This document shows, piece after piece, positions 13,701 to 28,700 of a stretch of 64,000 bases of DNA. Position numbers and translations under genes: made by a program. Source of the stretch: Lagopus muta (taxonomy: Eukaryota > Chordata > Aves > Galliformes > Phasianidae); contig NC_064439.1 in the NCBI RefSeq assembly GCF_023343835.1, forward strand, positions 29,675,933 through 29,739,932. The letters run 5' to 3'. The notes beneath the pieces are model-generated. The model was not told the DNA's origin. It worked only from the letters and a program-made list of their open reading frames with translations, and did not search any database. Position 1 is the first letter of the stretch. Every line of letters starts with the position of its first letter.

Positions 13701-16700
13701 GTGATTCATGTCTTCGTCTTCAAAGTTTTATTTAAAGCAGTCATTCATTCTTTGGAGGGAAACAAATGTTCTGGAAATAAGCACCCAACCCAGTATAGAT
13801 CTAAGCTTGCCCTGCTATCATGTTTCATGTTTCATATCACTGAAGTCCTAAAGCACATTGGATTTATATTTGTTGTTTGTAATGCAGAAAATTACACAGA
13901 TGTTACATGTATATCTTTTTATGTACTAACAGTGTGTCAGCTGTTAGTCATGCCCACTATATAATGCATAATTTGTTTATATTTTGAGGGATCTTCCTTC
14001 AAAAATGAAAGCAAGTGGTAAGTGGATCTCTGACTTTCAGAGTAGTTTTCAGACATAGGATGTGAAATCCACTTACACTCAAAAAAAAAAGAAAAAAAGA
14101 AAAGAATGCTTTAAATATCCTCATTATCCTGGTTTAAACCCGGTGTTTCTAAATATCCCAACACCTGGAAGCAGAAGTATGTAGTTACCTCTCTTATGTT
14201 CTATTTTGTTTCCTTTTCAGAGCCACATTGGATGGCGCAAAGAAGCCAAGCGACTACTTCTAGTGATGACAGACCAAACTTCTCATCTAGCCCTAGATAG
14301 TAAATTAGCAGGGATTGTGATTCCCCACGATGGAAACTGCCATTTGAAAGATAATGTTTACGTCAAAGCTACGAGTATGGTAAGGTATATGTCATACCTT
14401 CTGCCTTCAGGGGAGTGGTGTAAATGAGGTTTTTAGGTCAGTGTCAGAGCATTGCTTTTAATTCACTCATTAAAATAATATTTTCCCAGGTAGGCAAGAC
14501 TTGTAATAAAGAATCAGTTGCCTGGTAATACTGGCATCCTTTTCATCTGAGATAAAGTGTTTTGTAGTCTGAATCAACAGTACAGAGCACAGTGGAATAT
14601 ATTACTGTTTTTTAATATGTTTTTTACTGTCATCTCACAGGAATGGCAAACATTCTGTATAAAACATAAGTAGAAGTCTGTGATATATTTTACAGAAGAA
14701 GCTCATAATGTGTCAGAATTACATATGCTAATGAGACAAAGGAATTGATCATGCTTTATGGTCAGAAGATGCATAGTTGCATTGTTTGAAAATACTTTGT
14801 AAGAGAAAACTGAAGATGTGCAATAGTGATGAGCTATTCCAAATTTGATGGACTAGAAAATACTTAGGTACCACAAAGCTTTGCTGTTGTTAATGCAACA
14901 TTAAATATATTCAAATCTTACAGTATAAAACAAATGTGTTGAAATACATGCCTGTGTAAAAAGTTGCTTCAAATCCACTGTAACAAAATGATAAGCCTTC
15001 AGCAGATAATTTTAACTTTTGAAAGGATTTCTTCAAGTATGTACAAAATAGTTATGAGTGATTAAGAAAGAATTGCTTTCATGAGATCTGTACAATTGCA
15101 ATTGCAATTTCCTTGAACAAATGTTATTCATTCATTTTAAGAAACGTGAATCAATACTAAATTGCTGTGTAATCACCAAAAAATGGAAATATGAGCTGTG
15201 GTATCATTCAGCACTCAAGAGTTTTCGCAGTTTTGTTCATTGCACTTAGTTGAAGCATCCAGCCCACGTTCAGGCCAGGCCATTCAGGAAATCAGCGAGA
15301 GCTGCATGCAAACTGGCTCTGAACTGGATTCCAGCACAAATGCTTACTGGGATGGAGAAGCAAAAGGAGATTATAGTGAAATACAGGAGATTTCCAGTAA
15401 TAGGGGGGTGTTCACAACCTTGTTGAGTGGAGGAGGCAGCCAAGCATATGCTGAGGGGAAGGTCATCTGGATTTCTGATTATATGATGTTCTTACAGTAA
15501 CTCACTCCCTCTGTCACCTTTTGGATAATCCCTCACTGATGTCAGAATTATTTATTTCCCTTTAACTAGTCTGTCCATTTTCAGTGTTTTTAGTGTCCCT
15601 AGGATAAAAACAATGCCTCCCTTTGTTCTGCAAGAGCAAAGAAACCAGAAACTTTCCTTTCCCAAAGCAGAGCATACTTATAGGTTATGATGTACCTATC
15701 TCTACTTTTTTTTCCACTGCTTTATTAAACAATTGGTGTAATACAAGTCTGTCTCTTGGATTCAGGATTTCTTGGTTCATAAAGGCATTGTCAGTTTCAG
15801 AGAACAACAACCAGAAAAAGCTGTCCAACATGAGAAATTAAATTCTCTTTCTATCTGAAAAGCTTCACCAATATAAAATGCAGACAAAAATCTATTTACA
15901 GGCAAAATTAATCTCCTTCAAAGTATGACTGATGGCTGACTAATGAAATTATTATTTTTTTTAAATTCTGGGATGAAGAATCATGATTTTATTATCTTAT
16001 TTGCAGTAAGAAATCTCCATTATTTTTTGTATTGATGCTTTTGTGAGATTATGTAGTCTTTCAGGCTGTCCAAATGAAATGACCTTCAAGGATACTTAGA
16101 TCAGCACATCTTGGCCCATGTGTTGTCTGGGGGCTGGCACGTACTTTTTTCAGCCACTGGCTAATTCTTGTGTGCCTGCATCGAAACTTTAGTAATGGAA
16201 CAGGTGCATAATGGAAATCTTTCTCAGTATCAGATATTTTCTGGAACAGATTTGACAAGATAGCACAGTAATGTTTAGAAGAGTAAGTGTACTGGGTTCC
16301 TATTTTTTTCCTTCTCAGTAATATATTGTCTGTGATTATTTCAGATATATCTCATTAGCTGAAAAAAGAAAGTCTATGTAACTAATATTTAAATGAGATG
16401 TTATGGAAGTCTATCAATTCTTTTTTAAATAAGTTGCAAAGAAGAAACAGAGCTTTCTTTTTTTTCTTTTTTCTTCTCAGTTCAATTTTGAAGTACTATG
16501 TTAAATTAAAGAGCCATCTGTGATAATATTGTGCTTCTACTTTCATTCCTAGCACCTGATAGTCTAGAGAGGATTGAATTCTGGCATACTTTGATTTTTT
16601 TCTTGTTCCAGTTAAGAGGACCTCTCCTTATTTATTTGTATAAGCCTAATCTTTAAATCAGAAATGTTTCCAGTTATTCACTTTTCTTCTCACTTCTTTC

Positions 16701-19700
16701 TAACTTTTGTTAAGTAGTCATGCACAGATCAGCAAAAAGCATTAAGCAAGAAAGAAATCCAGTTCCTTTTTATTAGATTCGTGCTCAGTTCACTCCCTTT
16801 CTGAAATACTTAACGTCTGTTTTAGTTATCTTCTAAGTTTAACACAGTAGGTTAAAATAATAAAATGAATGATGTAATTGGAACAAGAAAGAAGATCTAA
16901 AATGGGAATATATTCTTCTAAACAGTAGTGGGAGTAGATAAGATAAAAATACTTAGAGTATACCGAGGTTTTTACCAGAAGTGGAGTGTGACTCCTCAAG
17001 TGACCAACAGTCCCTTATGTCATCTCTCTATGTGCTTAAAATAAAAAAAATAGTGTGATTCTTTTGGGGCTTTAAAAATATATATCCATTCTAATACAAA
17101 GGAATTTTGTCTTTCTAATCTGTAGTGAGACTTGGATGTACTATTAACCAAAACAAGCACTGTAATGAGTTAGAACTTGCAAGAAGATGGAGGTTCAGTT
17201 TTTCTTATGAGCAGATTATGTAATTTAGGATCTGGTCCCTACAGCTTTTGCATGTCTATGTATGTCATCCATCTGAATAAGCTTTTGTTTCATAGAAACC
17301 CATTTCAGCTACTACCAATCTCGAACTTTTGCCATTAGTTGCAGAGATGTTGAAGGGTCATTTTACCAGAATTTGGACATGTCTGGTGTCATATGGTGAG
17401 CAGGACACTGACTTGTTTGAGCACCCTCTGATGGTCCCTCAACACTGCTCTGCATTTGGAATGCAGGGGGTATTTATACAACATCTAGTTTCAGTAGCCT
17501 GTGTCCTGGGAGCACCTGGTTCATGTGTGATCTGCCAGTCATCTGCATGTGGCAAATAGCTTGTGCAGGCCAAGGAGGCCTTATCACTGTGGTCTGTGGC
17601 CATGGAGAAGGGAGCAGGTCTTAACACAGTGTTGTGAGAGCAACAACGAGGCTTCTGCTGCTGCACTTCAGTCTTAAGTAAGGAATGTATATTGTCTGGA
17701 CCCTCATGTATGACACACTGAGAAGCTGCAGCTGTAAGAATGTCGATTTATCTCTGTCTTACCCAACATCTATCACTTACCTTAAAAAATATAATCTCTT
17801 ATCAAAGGATAAATGAATGGAGATCCTGTCTAGGATCAAACTGCAGCAAGGAGCTCCTTTGTTCTTTCTGTCCAAGGCTATTTATCATAGTGCAATGTGG
17901 TGGAAAATGGATTTTATCCCCTTGCATAACGTTGTCTCTGCTGTCCTGGCTTTCAAATTACTGTTAGGATAGCATTTGACTTGCAGGCTGCCTTGAATAA
18001 CAAGTGGCACTCCGAGGAGTAATGAATTGTGCAAGAAAACTGTGAGAGCATGTTTGTGTAGGAGAAAGGAAGAAAGAAAATGTGGGACAGATGCTGAAAA
18101 ATGGCAGGAAGAGAAAGACCGCAGAAGTATGTGGGGTAATGCGGTTGTCTTGACATGTGTATAGGTGTCCTTACGAAATCTCTGGGAAGACACACGAGCC
18201 CCAGTCACTTCACTGTGTTTTATCATTAATTTTAGATGTTGAATTTACTTCTTAGGAAGTATTCCCAGACTTATAGTAAATCAGCAGTGACTTTCAGATT
18301 CAGTTTGCTTTGGAGTAGTGGAATTGAAAGGAATCCCACACTGTCCAGATGTACAAGCCCACTGAGGCCACAAACACCTTTGTTCTTCCCAATATCTTGA
18401 ATGAATGGATAGCAACATACATCTTGTTCCCAAGTCTGTGTCAGATCTTGCAGCAAGAAGTGTAGAAGGGCAGGTCATAGCACAGGACCTGCCCTCATAG
18501 GTACCCCACCAAGAAGAATAATGTCCACAGTGTGAAGAGAAGTGAAACTCCCTCTACCTTCCTCAAGGAGAAGCAGGGTTCAAAAACTGTAGCAAGACAT
18601 TGCAGTAACAGCTGAAGACATTGCTCCTTAGGCAAGTCTTGAAGAAAGCTGTCAGCTGTAAGATATATATAGGATATTGACATTGCTAGAACCTGAGCCA
18701 ATGGTTTCATTTTGGTGATATGTCTGATCCCTAGTGCCAAGAAATAAATCCCTGGTGCTGAGAAACAAATTTAATAACTTGCCTTGCCACTCTTCAAATC
18801 ACACCTCATCTTGGTGCCCTCATGTCATTCCTTCTCCTTGACTTTTGAGCAAGAACCCACTTATCGTTCTCAGGAATCTTTTTAGTATTCTGGGCAGACC
18901 GTGGAAAATACCATATCCAGCAGCTGTTTCATAAGCATTAGACTCCAACAGAAAGGTACTGTGTGGAGAGTTCAGTTAGTCCTTAGACCAGAATGGTCCT
19001 TAGACCATTCTGCAGCACAGCTGCAGAGCTGACGATGGAAGAGTATTGCAGTTCACCTGATGCACTGATTTTGTTATGTCGTTGTGGTGGTTTTTTTTAA
19101 TATTCAGTCAGCCCTACCTTCTTTTGGATGTAAGCCTAGCATTTCTCTGTACATTTAGAAATAAGGATTGGAGTGGCTTTGTAGCCCTGTATTGTGACAA
19201 ACATAAAATCTAAGGTTGTCTCTTACTAAACTGCAGTCCTCTGTTTTATTTTGCAGGAGCATCCATCTCTTGGTCAGCTCTCTGAAAAATTGATTGACAA
19301 TAACATCAATGTCATTTTTGCAGTTCAAGGAAGCCAGTTCCATTGGTATAAAGTAGGTTAGAAACCTGATTCCTTTTCTAAATTTGAAAACACAGTATTT
19401 TATTAAATATATTGAATGTGCATCAATTAATGTATTTTTTTTGTAGGATTTGTTACCTCTGTTGCCTGGTACTGTTGCGAGACAGATAGAATCACAAGCA
19501 GCAAATCTCAATGATTTGGTGGTAGAAGCTTATCAGGTATGATCAGAATGACTGTGCTGGATGCTGTCTTTGTACAGGGTTTTTTTGTTTGTTTGTTTTG
19601 TTTTGTTTTGTTTTTTTACTTTTCACAGTCTAGAGCCTAAAGTTGGAATTTCCAGGCCTCTATCTAAAGTCCACGTTCCTACTTTTCTGAATGTCCAGGT

Positions 19701-22700
19701 TGGTGATGGCAGTATCCCTAAACAACTCTCAAATTCCCAGGCTGTTTGTGTCTCAAAATCAAAAGCTAATTTTATACTAAGTATGCTCTTTTTTATACAG
19801 TGTTTGATTCTTTGCCATGTTACATCAAAAGAAATTTCTGTTTCATTTGTATTTTGGGATCTCAGATCTTTGGTTACATACTAGATACTACTGCCTAGGC
19901 ACCATACAAACTCAGAGCCAAAGGACACTACAAGATTTAGAGGATTTTACCTCACAGTTCTTAGAAAAAAGGGAAAAAAGTGGAAATTTACAAAAAGAAT
20001 ATTTCCACAAAGAATACTGTGGAAAGCAGCATTTACATTGCATAGGGCAGCATAATGTCTCAGGGTTTTAATACATTGCAGTAAAAAAAGTTTTGATAGG
20101 GATTTGAGAGAGAACAAAGGAAATGGCTCTGTGTGCTTCCATGTAAAGTTCTCAACTGGAAGTAGTATGGGAAAAAGCATTTTCACAAATGATTGCTGAG
20201 GAATGTCAGCTTTTAAGGGGAGACTGTCATCTTGATAGTGTGTGAAAGGGGGGATAAACAACTCTAAAATGAAGCATTGTAGTATACATTTGATCCTCTA
20301 GAGCAAAGGGAGCACATAGAGCAGGAGTAAAATAGGAGTAAAATAAGATAGTAGGCTAGATAGCTGAATGTTTTCCAGGTGTGCAAGTTGCATAAACATG
20401 CAAGGTTAAGAAATTAGAAAATTAGTTATAAATCTGTACGCAAGGTATCAGTGTGCATCGCATTAATTTGGATTACTTGGAGATGAAAGAATGAAATTGT
20501 CCATTATGCTAGGTTAACCATCTAAATGAGGCTCTTTGGTTGCTTTCAGCAAATTAGCTCTAATGAGAAGCCAAGTCCCATGTCTATTACTAGCAGTAGA
20601 GTGGGCTTGTCTGTGTTTTCACGCTGTCATATTGGGAAACATTGTGCAGACACCAAAGGCATTCAAAAGCTGAGGAAGTATAATCAAATTGCAGATAAAT
20701 TCTCCCTGGTATTAGATTTTCTCTTCTAAAATCAAGAAATCTCATTTTGAATATAGATATTTGTAGGAAATAGTGAAATACTATTTTGTGAATAGTGAAA
20801 TAGTGAAAAAAAAAAAGTAATAATTTGCAGATCATGGTTCTGATTGCCACTTTTACACCATCCACTCTTAATTGTATCCAGGTTTTTATAGGATAATCCA
20901 GGGCAAGCATTCAAAGAGAGAAAATAAAAATTTACAAAATAATCCTTTCCGTTAAATTGAAGATTCTATGGGACTTTCCTTCTCCAGCCACGCCCAGTTC
21001 ATTCTTGCTCTATTTTCTGGACAGTATCATCCTTCCTCTCTTAAATCACACTGGATTTGGTACTTCTGAATACTTTTGTCATGTTTTTAGTTTCTAGTAA
21101 GATGCAAACAACACAGTGAACAGTGTTTTGAATGTTTTGCCTCTGGGATCGCATAAGTATTTACATAAGAAAATTTAGTTTTGATGTCTGATGGTAGTGG
21201 GCCTCTTGTATTCTTTTTCTAAGCAGGGAAGCCTTAGGCTTAGTTGTGGAAAACCTTGTCTGGAAATCCCTAAAAAGTCAATGATGAGTCACTAATTTTG
21301 AAAAAGTTACTTAGCTAAACATGTGTTCAGATTCATACAATTAAATTTTCATTTGTAACACTAATGTCCCACAAAACTAATTTTAAAAATAGTAAGATGC
21401 AAGGAATTTCACTATTTGCATGGAAATTTAATATTCTCTTGGTGCAATAAATGTTTACAGAGTTTTAATATGTTTGCAAAAGGCAAAGAAGTAATATTTC
21501 TTTTGTAATTACTAAATAGTATTTATGAGGACATGGAAAATACTGGTTACAAAGCAGGCCTTTTACTTACTTTGCATTGTCAAAAGCTCACTTGGGAATT
21601 AACAGATTGTTGATTTATATAGTCCTATCTGACCCAAATAAATCAGGAAGGGTAATCTCAGTACCCTTTATATCACCCTAAGATCTGCTCAGGGGAAACT
21701 TTTCCAAGACAGATGCAAAATATCACAAGTTTAAAGCATCGATTCGATTAGTAACCTTTTCTGCTGAATAAGAATAGTAGTATGCATGTTTTCTGTTTTT
21801 ATTTCAAGTGTGCAGCTAAAAGACAACATAGTCTCTCAGATAATAAGCAGTTTTTGTTACACATAGTTGTTAGAACAGATTTTCAAATTGCCAAAAATGC
21901 AGCCTCAAAACCATTTTTGAAAAGCTGAAAACATTTTTATCTGGAAAATGTAATCCACTTTATCAGAGCTACCAGTTCATTGATTGTGTATTTTTGGAAC
22001 GTAATTGGTTCTTTATATGGGAAACAATGCTTTAATTCATTCCTTTATTCACACAGACAAGCTTTCTTCATTTTTAGTCAGTCGTTGTAGCAGTACTTGG
22101 TATTAGTCATTAATGCACATTATATGTGGGAATGCAATGCAACTATAAGTTATTTTCTGGTTACAGAAACTAATCTCTGAAGTGAAAATACAAGTGGATA
22201 ACCAGATCCAGGATCTTAATTTCAATATCACTGCAATCTGTCCTGATGGAAGCAAAAAAACTGGCATGGAAGGATGTAAAAACGTTGGATATAATGAAGA
22301 AGTATGTTGGTAGTTTTCATTCTTCAAGGAACTGGAATACTTATTTTTCTGTTTGGTTGAGTTTCAATGGTGTGAAATCTTCTAGGGATTTACTCAAACT
22401 GAAACTGCACTTTAGTGATTAATGATCACAAACTCTCTATTATTCTGTGTTTTTTTTTTCCCAATCTTGTTTTAATTCTCACTAATCTCGTGGGACTCAG
22501 GCTCAAAGCTTTTCCTGAAAGCTAATGTCCATTAAAACTGTTCTCCTTTGTCCTTCGATGGTCACAATGGCCATGTTCATTGTGATGAAATTTGTACTTA
22601 AAGAGGTTGAAAGATAATCACTCAGTGCAAAAAGAATCGTTGGAATTTGTGCTGCTTGGATCTGTTCAAGACACCACCTTTCTCTCTCCTTGCTCCAGTA

Positions 22701-25700
22701 GCCTTTGTGCACATTCAGAGTCATGGGTAATTGGTTTATCTTATAAATCAAATTAATAAAATGATTAATTCCCATTTGGATCAGTACCATGTACTGAATG
22801 AATTGGATTATAAAACTGGAGCATCATGCACCATGAAAATGTGTGGGAAGATGTCTGGCTAATATAAAAGACGTGGTTTTCTTCCCAGAACAACTTTTCT
22901 GTGTGTTGATATATTTATTTGATTGCTTGGATCAGTAGAGTAATTCCTGTAGTTTGCCAGGAAGAGGTCTGTGTTTCTGGAGAGCAGGGTCAAGGAGTTC
23001 TTTCCTTGTGGTGTACACACAGATCAGTTGATGGGATTTGATTGTGTTTGTGCATAGAAGTGGCAAAACGATAGATTAAATGTGTGAATTTTAAATATGT
23101 TCATTTAAATGTATTTTATTCTCTTCTCTATTTTGTCTGCACGATTTGCAGCTGATTAACTGCTACACTTTAGGTAGATGTGATAGGTTTTTGTTCTTAA
23201 CTCTTCTGAAATGTCATTCCCTGTGTATGTCATAAGAAATAGGAATGGAATTCGTTCTGTTTAACGAAAAGAAAAATATTTATATCTGGTTCTTTTTAAT
23301 AAAAAGACAAGCCAGTTGATTGTAAAAGATCACATGTGGTCTTACAGCTTACTGCAGTTGAAAATGAGCCATCTTCAAGAGATTAATTTATTTTTAACCG
23401 CAAAGCCTCCTTTCAGTATTTGTTTACAGGCAGAATGCTTGTTCTTAATTCTCACATTCCTTTCATTGTCTAATCCTTCTTCCTTCCTTTCCTTAGTAAA
23501 ACACAAAAGTGCATTATAGTCTGGAAGAATCCTGTGGCCTCTTCATGGTGCAAAACTAACTTTGATTATTAGTGAGTTCATGGTGTCATAATTATTTAGT
23601 GGCAATAACTTTAATCTTTCTGCTGCTAGCCATCATGTTTCATGACTTTTAGACAAGCCGTTTTTTGCTCTTCCCTCCAATGTTGTACTGGAAGATCACA
23701 TTTTCTAACAGGGTCCCGTGCTGTACACAAAGCTCATTCTCTAGCTGCAGCCTTTCCTCCCCTCTTGACATGCACCTGCTGTATGAATTATGAGTGCATG
23801 TCCACGCTTCCTCATGGAAGAAGTCTCGAGCACAGAGCCTGCTGGCAGCTGGGGGTTATGCATGCAGCAGAGCACTTGAAAAACAAGAAGAAAAGCAAAG
23901 AGAGGGACAAAGCCTTTGTGCACCCTCGATGGGATGGTTAAGGAGTGCACGCTCTGCACTGCATTCTTCTCCTGCTGGTGTAGGCAGCCGCAGCCCGGCT
24001 GATCACAAAGCTGCCTTTGTGGAGCCGGAGGGGGAGACCGCCATGGGGAATGAATGCCACAGTCTTTGTGGGGAGTTTCAGCCTCCCACAACACAGCTTT
24101 CTTATGTTTTCAATTCTTTTGATTTGGAAATCGTTGATGATAAAAAGTAAAGGCACTTGCATGCCCCGGGTTCTTTTCTCACCTTTTCTATTTGGTGATA
24201 CTTTCTCTGCAAGAAGGCTTAGAAGAGCTGTTCTCAGTTAGCTGATGGCATATACCTCATCAGAGTCATATGTCATCAGAACACTAGCAGTCAAACAAGT
24301 AAAAAAAAAAAAAAGTGCAATGCAAAGATAGCTGTTATGAAATCACCACAGATATCAAAACTCAAAAAGTTTTAGCAGTCAGAAATGCCGACTCTATGGC
24401 AGCCAACTAACCCCTAAAAGAGCCGTGACAAGGTGCCAGGGCTGGGGAAGGCATCAGGTGCCACTGCCGCCATGAGCACAGCCACAGGCTGTGACCCAGG
24501 GCATGGTACTGGTGGCCTGGCTATGGCCAAGGGTGAGTGCAGGGCTCCTCCCAGAGCAGGGCTGCAGCCAGAGCAGCAGCACTTTCCTGCTTCACTTGCA
24601 TCACAGGAAAGGCAAAAATAAGCTGCTGCTAAGGTGTGAGCCATTTCTGGGCCTTCCAGAAATGCCTGTGTATTTTGTTTCCGCAGTCTGTTTCTGCAAC
24701 AAGGACATTTACTCTAGATTGTTTTTATGATGAGTATCTGTTTCAGCTTGTGTTGGTCTTGCTCAATCAATTCTGATTTGCATTTCTATAATATAAACAG
24801 AATGAACATTTAAAAAAAAAAAAAAGAGGAGGTGGAAGATGGTATTTATCCAGCGTTAAACTTGCTTTCTGCAGCTATGCTTTCTTAACATGAAAAGTAG
24901 ACTACTGCCAACTTCATGCTGTTAGGGTTTAATTGTGTATATGATGCTTATGTTTGCTAATATGTGGCCACTAAGCGCTATTAGCAGCTACTGAACATTC
25001 ATATGTAATGTGAGATTCTTTATTTGTACATTAAGAATTGTAAGTAACTTATAGGGGAAAAAAATAAATGCAGAATATGTTTTTATTTTTCCTAGGTTCT
25101 TTTCAATGTATCAGTCACAATGAAAGGATGTGATACAACTGGGGGAAGAAAATATGCAATACTTAAGCCTATTGGTTTCAATGAAACCACCATTATTAAT
25201 GTACAGAAAAGCTGTGCCTGTCAGAATGGAGACAACGCAAAGCCCAAGAGAGTGTGGACTGATGAAACCTTTCCTGATGTCAAACAGCCCCATTGCAGTG
25301 ACAGCAGTTGCAGCTACAGCAGAGAGATGTTTCCTTCTGAAGAGTGCAGGCAGCACAAGGACCAGCCCATCTGCAGTGGCCAAGGAGATTGCATAGAGGG
25401 AAAATGTTTCTGCTACAAGAACAAGCTAGGCAGGGTGTATGGCAAATACTGTCAAATGGATGATTTTTCTTGCCCATATCACCAGGGAAACTTATGTTCT
25501 GGTAAGCTGCAGAATTTAGGCCTGTGCTTTGCTTTTTTTCCTTGTGTTTTGTTTTCTGAAACTTAGATACATTATGCAGCTGACAACAATGATGTAAGGC
25601 TGTCAAGTATAAGAATTGCGTGTGCAGAATTAGGAAATATAAATGAGATACTGAGAGAATAAAAGGAGCCATAATGTCTACATGTAGTTCTGATTTTCTA

Positions 25701-28700
25701 ACACCCTAAATCAGTCTTGCCAGACATACAGTGATGCTTGGTTTCTAATCCTTATGTATATACAAACACTTTTTGGAACACTTGCTTCAAGTAGAGGACA
25801 GTGAGCAAAACATGACAAGGGAGAGTAGATGGAAATCCTCTTTTTCCTCTTTTTTTTTTTTTTTTTTTTTTCAGCCTACTTTATGTTTTTTAAGAAATCA
25901 TACAAATGAAAATTGTATATGAACTAAGTGAAAAAGCATGTATCTTTAAGTTAATGTTGTTAAGGAAAATAAGTTTTAATCAGTATCATTATCTGTACTG
26001 AAATATATTTTTTACCCTCAGAAGTTATATTTCAAGTATTTAAAATCTGTACTGCTGTTCTGCATCCTTTCATTTCACTCTGTACTGAGTGAGACATTGA
26101 CTGATGTGTTGCCAGGCCACTCTTAATGATGATTGAAAAGTCATGGCAGTCAGGTGAAGTCCTTGGTGACTGGTAAAAAGGTGATGTCACACCCATTTTC
26201 AACAAGGTTAGAAAGGAAAATCCAGGAAATTACCAGTCTGTCAGCCTCACTTCTGTGTTGGGGAAGACCATGGAGCAGATCCTTCTGAAAGCTATGCTAC
26301 AGCACATGGAGAGCAGGGAGGCAATATGGAACAAGTAGCATGGCTCCACCAAGTCCTGTTTGACCAGCATAGTGGTCTTCTATGATGGTGAACAAGGAAA
26401 AGGCCACTGATGTCATCTATCTGAACTTCAGTAAGGCTTTTGACAAAGTCCCTTATAACGTCCTTCTCTCCAAATTGAAAACATATGGATTTAACATGTG
26501 GGCTGTTCAATGGAAAAAGAATTCCCAGTTACTCCCCAGAGCGTGGTGTCAAAGACTCAATGTCCAAATGGAGATCAGTGGCAAGTTGTGTACCTCAGGT
26601 GTCAGTGCTGGTACAGATGCTCTTTAATATCTTCATCAGTGATAATGACTGTGTGATAAGTGCATTCCCAATGAGTTTGCATGAACCATGCTGTGTGGTG
26701 TAGTCAAGATGCCCGAGAGATAAGATATCATCCAGAGAGACCTAGACAAGCTCGAGCAGTGGGCCCAGGTGAACCTCATGAGGTTTGACAAAGCCAAGTC
26801 TTGTACCTGGATCTCAGCAGCCCCCACTACAGATGCAAGCTAGAGGATGCAAAGATAAAGCACAGCCCTGTGGAAAAGGATTTAGGGACACTGGTGGATG
26901 GCAGCTGGACACAAGCCAACAATTTGCCCTCGCAGCCCAGAAAGCCAGCTGTATCCTGGGCTGCATCAAGGGAAGCATGGTCAGCAGGTCAAGGGAGGTG
27001 ATCCTGCCTCTCTGCTCTGAGCTCACCTGGAGTAATGCGTGTGCAGTCCTCAGTACAGGACAGACATGAACCTTTGGAGCATGTCCAGAGGAGGGCCACA
27101 AAAATGATCCAAGGAATGGAACACCTCCCCTGTGAGAACAAGATGAGAGATGTGGGGCTGTTCAACCTGGAGTAGAAAAAGCTCCAAGGTGACCTGATAG
27201 TGGCCTTTCTGTATCAAAAGGGGGGTATAAGAAAGAAGATGACAGACTTTTACCAGGATCTCTTGTGACAAGACAAGGAGAAATGGTTTCAACTGAAAGA
27301 AGATTTAAACTAGATATATGAAAAAATGTTTTCTAAAATAAGAGTGGTGAGGCAGGTCGCCCAAAGAGATGGTGGAAGACATGCCCCTGGAGATATTCAA
27401 TATCAGGCTGGAGGGATCTCTGAGTAACCTGGTCAAGCCGTAGATGTCTTTGTTAATTGCAGAAGATTGGACTAGATGACCTTCAAGAGTCACTTGTAAT
27501 TCAAAAAATCCTATGATCTTATGATTCATTCCAATACTAAGAATTGTGGTTCATGTTCTCAATCTTCTTCTGTAACCACAGCAAAGTCTGGGAATTCAGT
27601 TTTTCTTAACCTAAGCAGAACTTTCAAATTTGCAAGTTCCCAAAGTCTGAGATGCAGTGGGAGAGAAAACAGGGAGATGTTTGTCAAAGACATGTTGGAG
27701 ATTCTCATATTGATGGAGTCTCCTGCCCAACCAACATGCGACCATGGCTGTATGTGTGCCCCTTAGTGGGATATTTTACAGCACAGAGCCCGGGCAGAAA
27801 AAGGGGCAGCCTATACTTTGGTCACACTGCCTGCCTCCCCCAACCCTCAGGGGATTCCATGTAGTTACATGGGATTGTCTCTCTGCATCTGCTCTGAAGG
27901 TCCCTCTGAAGGAGCACAAGAAAGACCACTGCAGTGCATGTGAAGCCTATGTACTGCTGAGGGCATGGCTGAGGAAGTCTCATAAGATTTGCTATAGCTG
28001 CAAGCTATAGCTGCAAGGTGCTCTCTGTTTTTATACTTCCTAAAGGTGTTTTCCTATGCTTTAAAACTATGGCTAATCATTACCAGGTTGATGTACTAGG
28101 TGTACATCAATTGTACACCTGCCTAAATGTACTGCATTGTGAAAAACGTCTGGATTTTGCCCTAAAGCTCCCTCTGATTTGCCTGGAAGATTATAAAGGC
28201 CACCAGAGGTTCTCTGTACCCTTTGAGTACTTGAAGCATACATTTTAAGCTCATATTACACAACTCACTGTTCATAAACATAGCGTATTTATCTCACCTG
28301 TTCAGTCATCTGTCCCTTTAAAAGGCTTATAAACACTGTTGTAACGCGTGCTTCTGAAAAGAAAATGAGAAGAACTGGCTTGAACACATGAACTCAGTAC
28401 TCCTTCCTCTCAGAATTTTGCAATTTATTTGAGCTGAATGCTTAACTGCTACAGAGAAGTTTGTTTAGTTTGCTTGATTTTCCTGAAAGTTGTGTAATTT
28501 TTAATCTCTGCTGCTTTGATCCAAAGCAACAAGGAAAATTGTGGTAAAACATTTTAGGACACAATCAAGGTAGCAGCTTTTGCTCAAAGTAGCGACAAAG
28601 AGCAGCAATAAATATGTATCATGGTGATAATTTCAGCCTAATCGTTAACTTAAAAAGCTTATCAGCAGGCCAAGGACTACATTAGCTGTTTGATAAAGGT

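Larger units (their letters stand above)
11544..14220 (+). other. ITGB8 intron 5 carrying CR1 sequence
   Basis: 2.7 kb intron. About 12592-13560 is CR1 retroposon DNA (listed separately), followed by a purine-rich stretch at about 13560-13690. The rest is AT-rich with nothing recognised. The acceptor is 'tttgtttccttttcag'. Confidence 0.85.

Noticed and set aside
23642-24644. GC-richer island with open frames on both strands in ITGB8 intron 9
   Set aside because: Frames are open in both directions, which reflects base composition; no CpG-dense promoter or known domain is visible.
26382-26627. Frame with reverse-transcriptase motif read as a host gene
   Set aside because: It is part of the decayed CR1 copy at about 26109-27530, not a separate gene.
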